From Actinomycetota bacterium (lineage in GTDB: Bacteria; Actinomycetota; JAUVYG01): DNA of 43,516 nt. Numbering within the stretch: position 1 is the first letter of the stretch; each line of letters begins with the position of its first letter. The position numbers and the translations under genes were made by a program. Under the pieces are notes generated by a model that did no database searches, was not told where the DNA came from, and worked only from the letters and a program-made list of their open reading frames with translations. Below, in pieces: positions 27,400-35,590 of this stretch. Location of the stretch: assembly GCA_030603185.1 (NCBI GenBank), contig JAUVYG010000005.1:1-43516 (forward strand), written 5' to 3'.

Positions 27400-28377
27400 C
27401 TGGACCCCATACAACTGGCCCACTACATCGACATACGTGATGCTGTGGGGACGATCGGAACCCTCATCCTGATAGTGGCAACTGCTTCCGGCGTTGCTCT
27501 CGCGATCTTGAGCGCGACCGGCAAGGCCGAAACCCTAAGAACCTATCTCCTGGTAGGAGCCTCCGGCTCACTTCTGTTGGCCTTCGGATTCATCATCTAC
27601 TTCCACCTTCAGATAAATACCCTTCTACCCCTGGTCAATCCATTCGACGGACAGATCATCGGGACGTACAAGATCCCGCCATGGATCGAAGAGGAAAAAC
27701 TGTTGTTCTGGTCCCTGGGATTCTCGCTCGTGGCCATAGCGATCAACCTGCGACACTCGACCCAACGAATGATCATCACCGGGGTCAACGTCTTGCTTGT
27801 CGCCCTGCTCGCAATAATGCTGTTCGCATCGAACCCCTTCCACCCACTCCTGCCCAACTTCCATGCTGAGATCATCGGGTATCAGCAGGCGTTGATGTCG
27901 GGAGACCCGAATGCGGCCTTTGGCACCCTTCAGGGGTTGATCGGCAAGATGATGGGATTCTACAACTCCACGTACATGTGGACTCACCCTCCCCTCTTGT
28001 TCGCCTCATATGCCGCCTTCGGCGCCACATTGATCGGGTCGATCGCAATGCTCGGTCGCTCTGAGCGTAGCGTTGGGGACGCAGTAGCATATGACTACGG
28101 CAGGTTTGGATTCATAGCCCTGACTCTTGGCCTACTGCTAGGATACCCCTGGGCATTGTTGGCCTGGGAGGGCCAGTCCTGGTGGTGGGACCCTAAGATC
28201 AATATGGCCATCATGATGTGGGTCTTCTACGCCGCGTACCTGCATGCTCGGCTATACAAACATCGACCCACGATGTGGACCGCTACCGCCATTTTAGGTA
28301 TCTCATCATTTGGCGTCCTTGTGCTCACGTACCTCACGACCTATCTGATCCCCGGAATCCACTCGGTGGTCGGATGA
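27400..28377 (+). CDS. CcsA/CcmF-type cytochrome c biogenesis (heme-handling) membrane protein
   Basis: Multi-TM; WWD-like motif WEGQSWWWDPKINMAIMMWVFYAAYLHAR. The frame is open upstream of GTG 27445 to CTG 27400, which has GGAG 5 nt upstream. Confidence 0.85.
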   Translation: MDPIQLAHYIDIRDAVGTIGTLILIVATASGVALAILSATGKAETLRTYLLVGASGSLLLAFGFIIYFHLQINTLLPLVNPFDGQIIGTYKIPPWIEEEKLLFWSLGFSLVAIAINLRHSTQRMIITGVNVLLVALLAIMLFASNPFHPLLPNFHAEIIGYQQALMSGDPNAAFGTLQGLIGKMMGFYNSTYMWTHPPLLFASYAAFGATLIGSIAMLGRSERSVGDAVAYDYGRFGFIALTLGLLLGYPWALLAWEGQSWWWDPKINMAIMMWVFYAAYLHARLYKHRPTMWTATAILGISSFGVLVLTYLTTYLIPGIHSVVG

Positions 28378-29021
28378 AGAAATACGATATCGGTCTGATC
28401 GTAGTCACAGTAGTCGTCTTGGCGGCGCTTGGTGTCCTGGCGCTTGGAGGTACGCTCTACGTGTGGTGGGCATCGGATGTTCCTGGGGGCTTCCCCGGCA
28501 GCCTTGAGTACGAAGAATATGCTGCGGTGATGAACCGCTCAAGCCTGCCTCTGTTCATCGCTTTAGTCCTTTCGCTGGTTCTTTGTATCCCGAAAAGAAT
28601 CATTCGTCGCGCTCATCTTGTCTGGGTGACGCTGGGAATATTTTTGGTGAGCGCCGCTGTCTCGATTATCGCAGATCCATTGCTTGGGGCATCAGTGATG
28701 TTCCTGACCGCAATAGCAATCCAGGCCGCAGTAATCGTCATGACGTTAGTAGGGTCCAAAAGCCTGAACTTCCAGACCGAAGGTTTCTTCTCTCAGCTCG
28801 GGTCAGGACTACTGCACCTCGGTACGGTGCTGTTCCTCTATGACGTGCTACTACTATCCACGTCGAGTATTTCACATTCCTTAATATTCTGGAGCGCCAC
28901 ATTCCTGATCACGTCGGGCATGATCCTTAGCTTCTATCAAAAGGAGCTTTCGCGATTGTTTGTGTTCACTCGAGAGGTTCAGGAACCTCAAACGGAAGAT
29001 CCAAAGCCAGAGCGTGATTGA
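28374..29021 (+). CDS. Multi-TM protein, probable partner in cytochrome c assembly
   Basis: ATGA overlap with the CcsA-like gene; MKKYDIGLIVVTVVVLAALGVLALGG..., several TM segments. Confidence 0.7.
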   Translation: MKKYDIGLIVVTVVVLAALGVLALGGTLYVWWASDVPGGFPGSLEYEEYAAVMNRSSLPLFIALVLSLVLCIPKRIIRRAHLVWVTLGIFLVSAAVSIIADPLLGASVMFLTAIAIQAAVIVMTLVGSKSLNFQTEGFFSQLGSGLLHLGTVLFLYDVLLLSTSSISHSLIFWSATFLITSGMILSFYQKELSRLFVFTREVQEPQTEDPKPERD

Positions 29022-31389
29022 GAACTTCTTCGATGCGGTCGACGTAAACCAGCTCTAGGTTCTCACGAAGATCCGGGGGAATGTCCTCTTCGGCATCGTT
29101 CTGATTGTGTGCGGGCATCAGTATTTTGCTAATACCCGCCCGTTTGGCGGCCAGCACCTTTTCCTTAATCCCGCCGACTGGTAATACCTGTCCGGTAAGA
29201 GTTATCTCTCCGGTCATTGCTAAGCCGGAGTCTACCGGTCTATCAGTAAGCATGGATACGATAGAGGTAGCCATCGTGACGCCCGCACTAGGGCCATCCT
29301 TTGGAATGGCACCAGCAGGAATATGTACGTGTAGGTCGTTTTTCTTGAAGAAATCGTCCTTTACCCCAAGGCTCGAGCTGATGGACCGGGTGAAGCTTAG
29401 GGCTGCCTCAGCTGATTCCTTCATGACACTTCCCAGCTGTCCGGTCAGAGACAACTTTCCACTGCCCGGCATAGACACGGACTCAATGAATAGAATGTCG
29501 CCCCCCGCCTGAGTCCAGGCCAGGCCAGTAGCAACGCCTGAGGTGCTAGTCCGCCTTTTGGCCTCAGCCAAGAAGATGCGCTTTCCGATGTAGGTCGTTA
29601 TGTCTCCGTCATCCACCTTGAAAGGACCCTCATCCCCTTCAGCATATTTGCGTGCAAGTTTCCGGCAGACTGCCCCGATGCTGCGCTCGAGATTTCTCAG
29701 ACCTGCTTCTTTGGTGTAGTACTTGGCTAGATCCAGCACTGCAGCATCTGTGAACTCAGCCCTTCCTTCTTCGAGCCCGTTGTCCACTAGCTGTCTTGGA
29801 ACCAGATACTTTCGAGCGATCTGCACCTTCTCTTCCTCTGTGTACCCGGCGAGCCGAATGACCTCCATCCGGTCCCTGAGTGCGGGAGGAACGGTGTCCA
29901 AAGTATTGGCAGTGGTGATGAACAGCACCTTCGAAAGATCATATGGAAGATCGAGATAGTGGTCCCTAAAACTATCGTTCTGCTCCGGATCAAGGACCTC
30001 AAGAAGAGCCGAGGCCGGATCACCCCGGAATGCATCGGTCCCTATCTTGTCCACCTCATCCATCATGAACACCGGATTCGATGAACCTGCATCTCTAAGT
30101 GCACGCAGTACCGTTCCCGGGAGAGCGCCTACATACGTGCGACGATGACCCCGTATCTCTGCTTCATCTCGTACTCCACCCACCGATATCCGTATGAACT
30201 CCCGACCAAGAGCTCTAGCAATAGACTGGCCCAGGGAGGTCTTACCGACGCCAGGAGGGCCCACAAAGCAAAGTATAGGTCCCGACAACTGATCTCTTAG
30301 CTTGCGAACAGACAAATACTCTAGGATTCGGTCTTTCACCTTTTCAAGGTCGAAGTGATCCTCGTCCAAAATACGCTTGGCGTCCTCGATATCGACCTTA
30401 TCCTCGGTGTACTTGTTCCATGGGAGATCCGCTATCCAATCAAGATAGGTGCGGATCACCGACCAATCCGCCGCCATTTGGCTAAGCTTAGACAGCTTCG
30501 CGAGCTCCCGGTCAGACGCCTCTTGTACGTTGTCGGGTAGATCTGCTTCGTTCAACTTCTCTCGAAGTTGATCCACCTCAGAGGTGGCCTCATCGGACTC
30601 ACCCAGTTCATCTTGGATCGCCTTCAGCTGTTGGCGGAGAAAGTACTCCCGCTGAGACTTGTCCATCTGGGATTTGACCTCAGACTGTATCTTGTCACCG
30701 AGCTCGAACACCTCAAGCTCCCTGGTGAGTGTGCCGGTTAGTGTACGGAGTCGTTTCTCTACTACAGACTGCTCTAAGAGTTCTTGCTTCTCGGGCACCT
30801 TTACCCGCAACGTGCTTGAGACCAAGTGAGAGAGAGAAACAGGGTTATCTATATTTGCCAGTGCCACCTGCAGTTCATCGGGAAAGCTGGGCATGTGGCT
30901 CAGTAGTCGGCCGAACAATGATGAGACTTTATGAACCAGAGCCTGCATTTCAATGCTGTCCTCGAGCTTGTCTTCCGCAGGGCTGATTTTTGCCGTAAGA
31001 TACGGCTCGTTCGATAGCCCCTTCTCGATCTTGATCCGCTTTGCGCCCTGCACCAGGACTCGGATGCTGCCGTCGGGCATTCTCATCATCCTATGTATCT
31101 TGCCAAGGCATCCAGTCTGATAAATATCATCGAATCCAGCTGACTCCCCCTCGAACTCGTCGCGCTCGGCGAACAGCCCGACGAGTTTATCCGAACCAAG
31201 AACATCGTCGATCAGCTGCACCGAACGTTCCTGTCCGACCCCTAGCGGTAGCATTGTCTCAGGGAAGACGACCGTATCTTTTAAGGGAAGTATGGCCACC
31301 TCTTTGGGGACAGTGATATCATCGCCGCTCAGTGAACCCTCGAGCAGTTCCAGGCCCTGGTCTTCCTGGCCTTCAGACTCGCCACTCAT
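28966..31389 (-). CDS. lon: ATP-dependent Lon protease
   Basis: 807 aa; CFVGPPGVGKTSLGQSIARALGREF, PKDGPSAGVTMATS catalytic Ser, GGIKEKVLAAKRAG catalytic Lys. Confidence 0.97.
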   Translation of the reverse strand: MSGESEGQEDQGLELLEGSLSGDDITVPKEVAILPLKDTVVFPETMLPLGVGQERSVQLIDDVLGSDKLVGLFAERDEFEGESAGFDDIYQTGCLGKIHRMMRMPDGSIRVLVQGAKRIKIEKGLSNEPYLTAKISPAEDKLEDSIEMQALVHKVSSLFGRLLSHMPSFPDELQVALANIDNPVSLSHLVSSTLRVKVPEKQELLEQSVVEKRLRTLTGTLTRELEVFELGDKIQSEVKSQMDKSQREYFLRQQLKAIQDELGESDEATSEVDQLREKLNEADLPDNVQEASDRELAKLSKLSQMAADWSVIRTYLDWIADLPWNKYTEDKVDIEDAKRILDEDHFDLEKVKDRILEYLSVRKLRDQLSGPILCFVGPPGVGKTSLGQSIARALGREFIRISVGGVRDEAEIRGHRRTYVGALPGTVLRALRDAGSSNPVFMMDEVDKIGTDAFRGDPASALLEVLDPEQNDSFRDHYLDLPYDLSKVLFITTANTLDTVPPALRDRMEVIRLAGYTEEEKVQIARKYLVPRQLVDNGLEEGRAEFTDAAVLDLAKYYTKEAGLRNLERSIGAVCRKLARKYAEGDEGPFKVDDGDITTYIGKRIFLAEAKRRTSTSGVATGLAWTQAGGDILFIESVSMPGSGKLSLTGQLGSVMKESAEAALSFTRSISSSLGVKDDFFKKNDLHVHIPAGAIPKDGPSAGVTMATSIVSMLTDRPVDSGLAMTGEITLTGQVLPVGGIKEKVLAAKRAGISKILMPAHNQNDAEEDIPPDLRENLELVYVDRIEEVLNHALALDLPFEVPEPLE

Positions 31390-31850
31390 TGGTCTCTCCT
31401 TTCCCTGCTATGCAGAACGATGGATACGCGCTGTGACTGTGAATCAGAAGCCTTAGGCAACTCGAGCACCAAAAGACCCTTGTCATAGATGACATCGCTA
31501 TTCTCGGCGTCCACATCGAACGGAAGCATCAGCTTCCGCCGGAAGGGGCCTGTATCGATCTCCATGTGGTTGTAGTGGTTGCCTTTGGGACTAGTGCGCG
31601 GCTTGGCTCCCTCGACTACAAGGGTGCGGTCGAATACAGATATCCGAATATTGGCAATGTCGATACCGGGAAGTTCAAAGGTGACTCTGACGTGACTCAG
31701 GTCTTTGGGGTAGCACAAGTCGGCTGAAGGCCGGGTCACAACACCCGACCGACTACTACCGAATGGACCACCCATGTAGATGTCGAGAAACATCTCGTCC
31801 ATCTCACGACCGAGTAGACGAAATTCGTCAAAGAAGTCTTTGTCTCTCAC
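31386..31850 (-). CDS. Hsp20/alpha-crystallin family small heat shock protein
   Basis: Alpha-crystallin domain (VTFELPGIDIANIRISVFDRTLVVEGAK...GPFRRKLMLPFDVDAENSDVIYDKGLLVLELPKA). ATGA overlap with lon; GTG at 31850 preferred over TTG 31871. Confidence 0.9.
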   Translation of the reverse strand: MRDKDFFDEFRLLGREMDEMFLDIYMGGPFGSSRSGVVTRPSADLCYPKDLSHVRVTFELPGIDIANIRISVFDRTLVVEGAKPRTSPKGNHYNHMEIDTGPFRRKLMLPFDVDAENSDVIYDKGLLVLELPKASDSQSQRVSIVLHSRERRDQ

Positions 31851-31924
31851 TGATACTGCTCTCCTGATCAAAAGATGAGCTCACATCACACTGATACCCC
31901 AATAGAGGCCCAGTGACCCAACTG

Positions 31925-32296
31925 CTAGTTAGGGGTCCCCATTACGGGTAGATCGTGAATCTCAGAGAAGTGGATGACAGTTATGATGTCATCAAGCGTG
32001 AGAGGCTTGTCGTAGAGTTTGACCAGGAAATCAAGAACGTCTTCTGGTCTTCTAAGTTCTGGATTCTCTTTCTTGATATCGTTGCGAGAAAGATCCCTGA
32101 ACTTTTTCACCTGGACCTTGTCGAGGATTGCATTGAACATTTTTTGCCTGGGTCCGTATTTCTGACCCACGGTTATCCACACCACTTGTCCGTCTTCATA
32201 CTTTCCTGACTCGTCACCCAGTCGAATGGTAGCGGTCTTGCGCCGCTTTCTGAGCTGGTCTGCATATATTGAAGTGTAGAAGTTTATCGCGAACAT
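31925..32296 (-). CDS. ASCH domain protein
   Basis: 123 aa; FYTSIYADQLRKRRKTATIRLGDESGKYEDGQVVWITVG. Confidence 0.75.
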   Translation of the reverse strand: MFAINFYTSIYADQLRKRRKTATIRLGDESGKYEDGQVVWITVGQKYGPRQKMFNAILDKVQVKKFRDLSRNDIKKENPELRRPEDVLDFLVKLYDKPLTLDDIITVIHFSEIHDLPVMGTPN

Positions 32297-32345
32297 CGAT
32301 GGTCCCTCTCTGTCCGGCTATTCCCAGGTGAGTAGGTTAACACAT

Positions 32346-32867
32346 TCACCTGATATCGCCGAAACCCATAGTTCGAATCGCACCGGGCAGTTCAAGGAGA
32401 TGCGTGATGGTCTTGTCTGGCACTCCTCTTAGCTCACTGGGAACGGTGTCCACATCATACCTGTCGTTCCAACAGTGGAACACAGACAATATTCCGGCCC
32501 TGTTGGCCCCCAGGATATCTGTGTCCAGTCTGTCCCCCACCATTACGACCTCATCAGCAAGTAGACCAATGCGGTCTAGCACCTGTTGGTAGATTCGAGT
32601 ATCTGGCTTCGCATAACCAGCGGTAACGGAGGTGATAACGGTTTCGAAATAGACATCTAAGCCGATGCGAGCCAGAGTTCCAGTCACAACAGAGTCATCC
32701 GCATCAATGGTGTTACTGACTACCGCGAGAGTGTAGTCCCGATCAAGGTTTGCAAGAACCTCTTCGACCCCGTCCACCATATGTAGATCGGCTTCCAGCA
32801 TCGGAGTCGAAATATCTGTCTCGGCGACCAGCGTGTCCCCGAAGTCGAAAAGAACACCCTTTAGCAC
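32346..32867 (-). CDS. HAD-superfamily hydrolase
   Basis: HAD motifs VLFDFGDTLVAET, VVSNT, KPDTRIYQQVLDRIG, MVGDRLDTDILGANRAG. GTG at 32867 is a likely start. Confidence 0.88.
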   Translation of the reverse strand: MLKGVLFDFGDTLVAETDISTPMLEADLHMVDGVEEVLANLDRDYTLAVVSNTIDADDSVVTGTLARIGLDVYFETVITSVTAGYAKPDTRIYQQVLDRIGLLADEVVMVGDRLDTDILGANRAGILSVFHCWNDRYDVDTVPSELRGVPDKTITHLLELPGAIRTMGFGDIR

Positions 32868-32874
32868 GGGATGT

Positions 32875-33225
32875 CTAAGACTTGATACCTTCGACGGCCG
32901 CCATGAAGGTGTGCTCGACCTCGAATAGAGAGTTGAGGCCGGAGACTGTAAGGACACGCTCGATGTGGCTATTCACCACGAATATCATTCGACCCTGATG
33001 CTCTTTGATGCGCCTAAGGGCGGCAACAAGCATTCCCAGGCATGAACTGTCGATGAAATTGAGCTCCTTGCCGTCAAGAATGAACTTGGACACCCCGGCG
33101 TCCAACTGATCATCTATCAGTTGACGAAGTTCGTGGCAATTACTGAAGTCCACCTGTCCGCGCAGCGTGACCTGTGCGACCGTATCCACTATTTCGACCA
33201 GTATCTCGATATCTGAATCCATCAT
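32875..33225 (-). CDS. STAS-domain anti-sigma factor antagonist
   Basis: 116 aa; FILDGKELNFIDSSCLGMLVAALRRIKEHQG with the phosphorylatable DSS motif. Confidence 0.9.
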   Translation of the reverse strand: MMDSDIEILVEIVDTVAQVTLRGQVDFSNCHELRQLIDDQLDAGVSKFILDGKELNFIDSSCLGMLVAALRRIKEHQGRMIFVVNSHIERVLTVSGLNSLFEVEHTFMAAVEGIKS

Positions 33226-33309
33226 CTCTCCTGCAAAGCGCTGACCGCTGAACTATTCCCGACTCTGACACATTCGAACAGTGGAATGTCCATTTTTTGC
33301 CCCGACTCG

Positions 33310-33384
33310 TCGGGGTGACCGGATTCGAACCGGGAACCTCCACGTCCCGAACATAGCGCGCCAACCAAGCTGCGCTACATCCCG
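33310..33384 (-). tRNA. tRNA-Pro (anticodon CGG)
   Basis: Minus strand CGGGATGTAGCGCAGCTTGGTTGGCGCGCTATGTTCGGGACGTGGAGGTTCCCGGTTCGAATCCGGTCACCCCGA. Cloverleaf with loop TTCGGGA and TTCGAAT T-loop; CCA not encoded. Confidence 0.93.
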
Positions 33385-33499
33385 TGACGACGTGGTTTTG
33401 GCCACGGCGCAATGCCCAGTATATACCCGCCTTTCACCTGAGTCGAGAAGTGATACATGATAGACTTTACGTGCATGTTCTTACCCTTTATTGGTGTCT

Positions 33500-34807
33500 A
33501 TGGAATTTGACGAATGGGGTCCTGAGAACCCCGAACCACAGCATTCAAAGCGTTCGCACCGTATGCGCAGGCTATCTTCGATCCTGATCATTTCAGGGGT
33601 GATAGTCGGCGTGCTACCCCTTGGTACCGTTGCGTACGGTGCTATTAGCCAGTGGACACTGCAGAATGATTGGAATAACTCCATTGCTGCTGAGTCCGTT
33701 GCCCAAGAAGCCGTTGCGAACCAGGGGTTACATAGCGACCTTGAGGACTATGTATTCTCGACCGACCCCATAGACCTTCCCTCGGCATCCGGCAATGGTG
33801 AGCTGCCCAAGACAAAGATATTCATTCCCAAGATCGGGGTCGACCAAGTTGTGGTCGAGGGCTCTAGCGCCGAGGCCCTCAAGAACGGACCCGGCCACTA
33901 CAACGGCATGGCCCTCCCCGGGGAACGAGGAAACGTGGGAATCGCCGGCCATCGAGTCACTTGGACCAAACCCTTCAATCGTCTAGACGAATTGAGTCCT
34001 GGGGATCTGATCATCCTCGAGACGGTGGACAAGCGCTACGAGTATAAGGTTGTAGAGTCGGTGGTCTTGGACCCAAAAGACACCTCAATGCTTAGACCGA
34101 CCCAGGACTCACGGGTTACCCTGACCACCTGTAACCCAAAGTTCTCGGCGAGAACCCGACTTGACGTACAGGGCGTGCTGACCAACACGGTCGACAAGAA
34201 CCCAACCGTAGTCAGAGTGCTCGGGGGAATAAAGGAGGGAATCCAGGCAGCACTTGGGTCCTCAGATAACGAGCCTCGCGCTGATACATTTGCGGTTCTG
34301 ACTGAAGAAGAGCTACTCCTCGCAAAGACCGAGGATTCTCCTGACGATCCCACGCCATACATGCATCTAGGTGTTCTCATGCTGGACGAGGATCGTCCCA
34401 CAGAGGCCATTGAACAGTTCAGCACCGTCATCGAGCTCAGCCCAGAGAACGCCCTGGGGCACTTCTACCTAGGTTTGGCCCACGCTGAATCAGGCTCGCC
34501 ATCGGAGGCGATCACCAACTACCGCACGGCGATCTCGATCAACCCACTCTTGGAACCTGCCTTGCATCAAGTGGGAAAACAGCTACTGAATGAGAGGCGA
34601 TACCCGGAGGCGATCGAGATGTTCGATAGAGCTATCGCGGTCAGGCCACTGGAAGCTCAGAATTATCTTCTGTTGGGACGGGCGCAAGAGGCCAGTGGAA
34701 ATCTCGAGGCAGCCACAGATGCCTACTCAACTGTTTTGAAGTACACACCAGATGATGAAGATGCAGTCAAAGGATTAGAACGTTTAGGCATCATTCTTGG
34801 CGACTAG
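33500..34807 (+). CDS. Sortase (class E-like) fused to C-terminal TPR repeats
   Basis: N-terminal TM; GNVGIAGHRVTW (catalytic His) and VTLTTCNPKFSARTRLDVQG (catalytic Cys, Arg); then TPR repeats (PYMHLGVLMLDEDRPTEAIEQFSTVIELSPENALGHFYLGLAHAESG...). Confidence 0.92.
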   Translation: MEFDEWGPENPEPQHSKRSHRMRRLSSILIISGVIVGVLPLGTVAYGAISQWTLQNDWNNSIAAESVAQEAVANQGLHSDLEDYVFSTDPIDLPSASGNGELPKTKIFIPKIGVDQVVVEGSSAEALKNGPGHYNGMALPGERGNVGIAGHRVTWTKPFNRLDELSPGDLIILETVDKRYEYKVVESVVLDPKDTSMLRPTQDSRVTLTTCNPKFSARTRLDVQGVLTNTVDKNPTVVRVLGGIKEGIQAALGSSDNEPRADTFAVLTEEELLLAKTEDSPDDPTPYMHLGVLMLDEDRPTEAIEQFSTVIELSPENALGHFYLGLAHAESGSPSEAITNYRTAISINPLLEPALHQVGKQLLNERRYPEAIEMFDRAIAVRPLEAQNYLLLGRAQEASGNLEAATDAYSTVLKYTPDDEDAVKGLERLGIILGD

Positions 34808-35292
34808 TCTAGCTGATCAGCCCTGCGACGGATTATCAGTCCGGATGAAACAAGAAGTAGTCCGGCCATCGGGAACAGCCAGTCCTCTGCACCTGTTTGT
34901 GCTTGTTCATCGGGAGTAGCAGGATCACCCTCGGCTGACTCAACACTCGTCTCGACCGTTGTCTCGGCCTCGGTGTCCGCCGTTACAGTGGCACGTTCAA
35001 CAGTGGGGTACTTTGTCGATAGGTAATTAACGATTTGCTGCTTCTCCGGGTCAGTAAGAGGACAGCCCTTGGACTTCATACGTTCGACCAAGGTATCCCA
35101 TTCGGCAACAGTGTGTCCGTCAAGACCCATATCATCCACTCGATCAAGGGTATGGCAGATCACACATTTCTGATCAACTAGGGTTTCACCGGCCTCTTCG
35201 GCCGAAACAAGACTTGAGCCGGATAGAAGGAGTGCTAAAGACAAAGTAGCAATAACGCCTGTTTGCTTCACCTGCTTAGACCAGGTATTCAC
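34804..35292 (-). CDS. Secreted monoheme c-type cytochrome with C-terminal sorting-signal-like anchor
   Basis: Signal peptide; QKCVICHTLD heme motif; Thr/Glu-rich spacer; QAQTG - hydrophobic segment - RRR C-terminus. Confidence 0.88.
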   Translation of the reverse strand: MNTWSKQVKQTGVIATLSLALLLSGSSLVSAEEAGETLVDQKCVICHTLDRVDDMGLDGHTVAEWDTLVERMKSKGCPLTDPEKQQIVNYLSTKYPTVERATVTADTEAETTVETSVESAEGDPATPDEQAQTGAEDWLFPMAGLLLVSSGLIIRRRADQLD

Positions 35293-35500
35293 TAAACTCT
35301 CTTCCTCCTAGCGAAGTCAAACCGTCAAAACGGCTGCAGAACCAACATTATTCGGTCCCCCACCTTCTACAGGAGGAACGATCCCTTCCATCGTTCTTCC
35401 GTCCCGTGCAAATATACATTAATACACGCAAACTCAATGAAATTTTCTGTGCCCCTATACTACCAAATAGCAGGGTGTGATTCAATTAGGAGGCAACCAC

Positions 35501-35590
35501 ATGTGTATCCGTCAATGTATGGTTTCCAGGGATGAGTCAGTCTTGACCCTGGATTACGGATTGGATAGTGTTTCCGCCCATGACAACTGA
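35501..35590 (+). CDS. Putative 29-aa leader peptide upstream of and overlapping pabB
   Basis: AGGAGG 7 nt before ATG; MCIRQCMVSRDESVLTLDYGLDSVSAHDN*, whose stop lies 6 nt inside the pabB ORF. Confidence 0.45.
   Translation: MCIRQCMVSRDESVLTLDYGLDSVSAHDN

Noticed and set aside
27395-27472. 25-aa ORF at ATG 27395 (MLWTPYNWPTTSTYVMLWGRSEPSS)
   Set aside because: Out of frame with the CcsA-like gene; the GGAG is too close to this ATG, and the CTG 27400 frame explains the sequence better.
33291-33315. Terminator made of the CCCCGACTCGTCGGGG palindrome beside TTTTTT
   Set aside because: The T-run precedes the stem on the plus strand and becomes A's after the stem on the minus strand, so it does not fit an intrinsic terminator either way.
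34036-34431. 131-aa minus-strand ORF within the sortase gene
   Set aside because: Ser-rich antisense shadow of a conserved gene.
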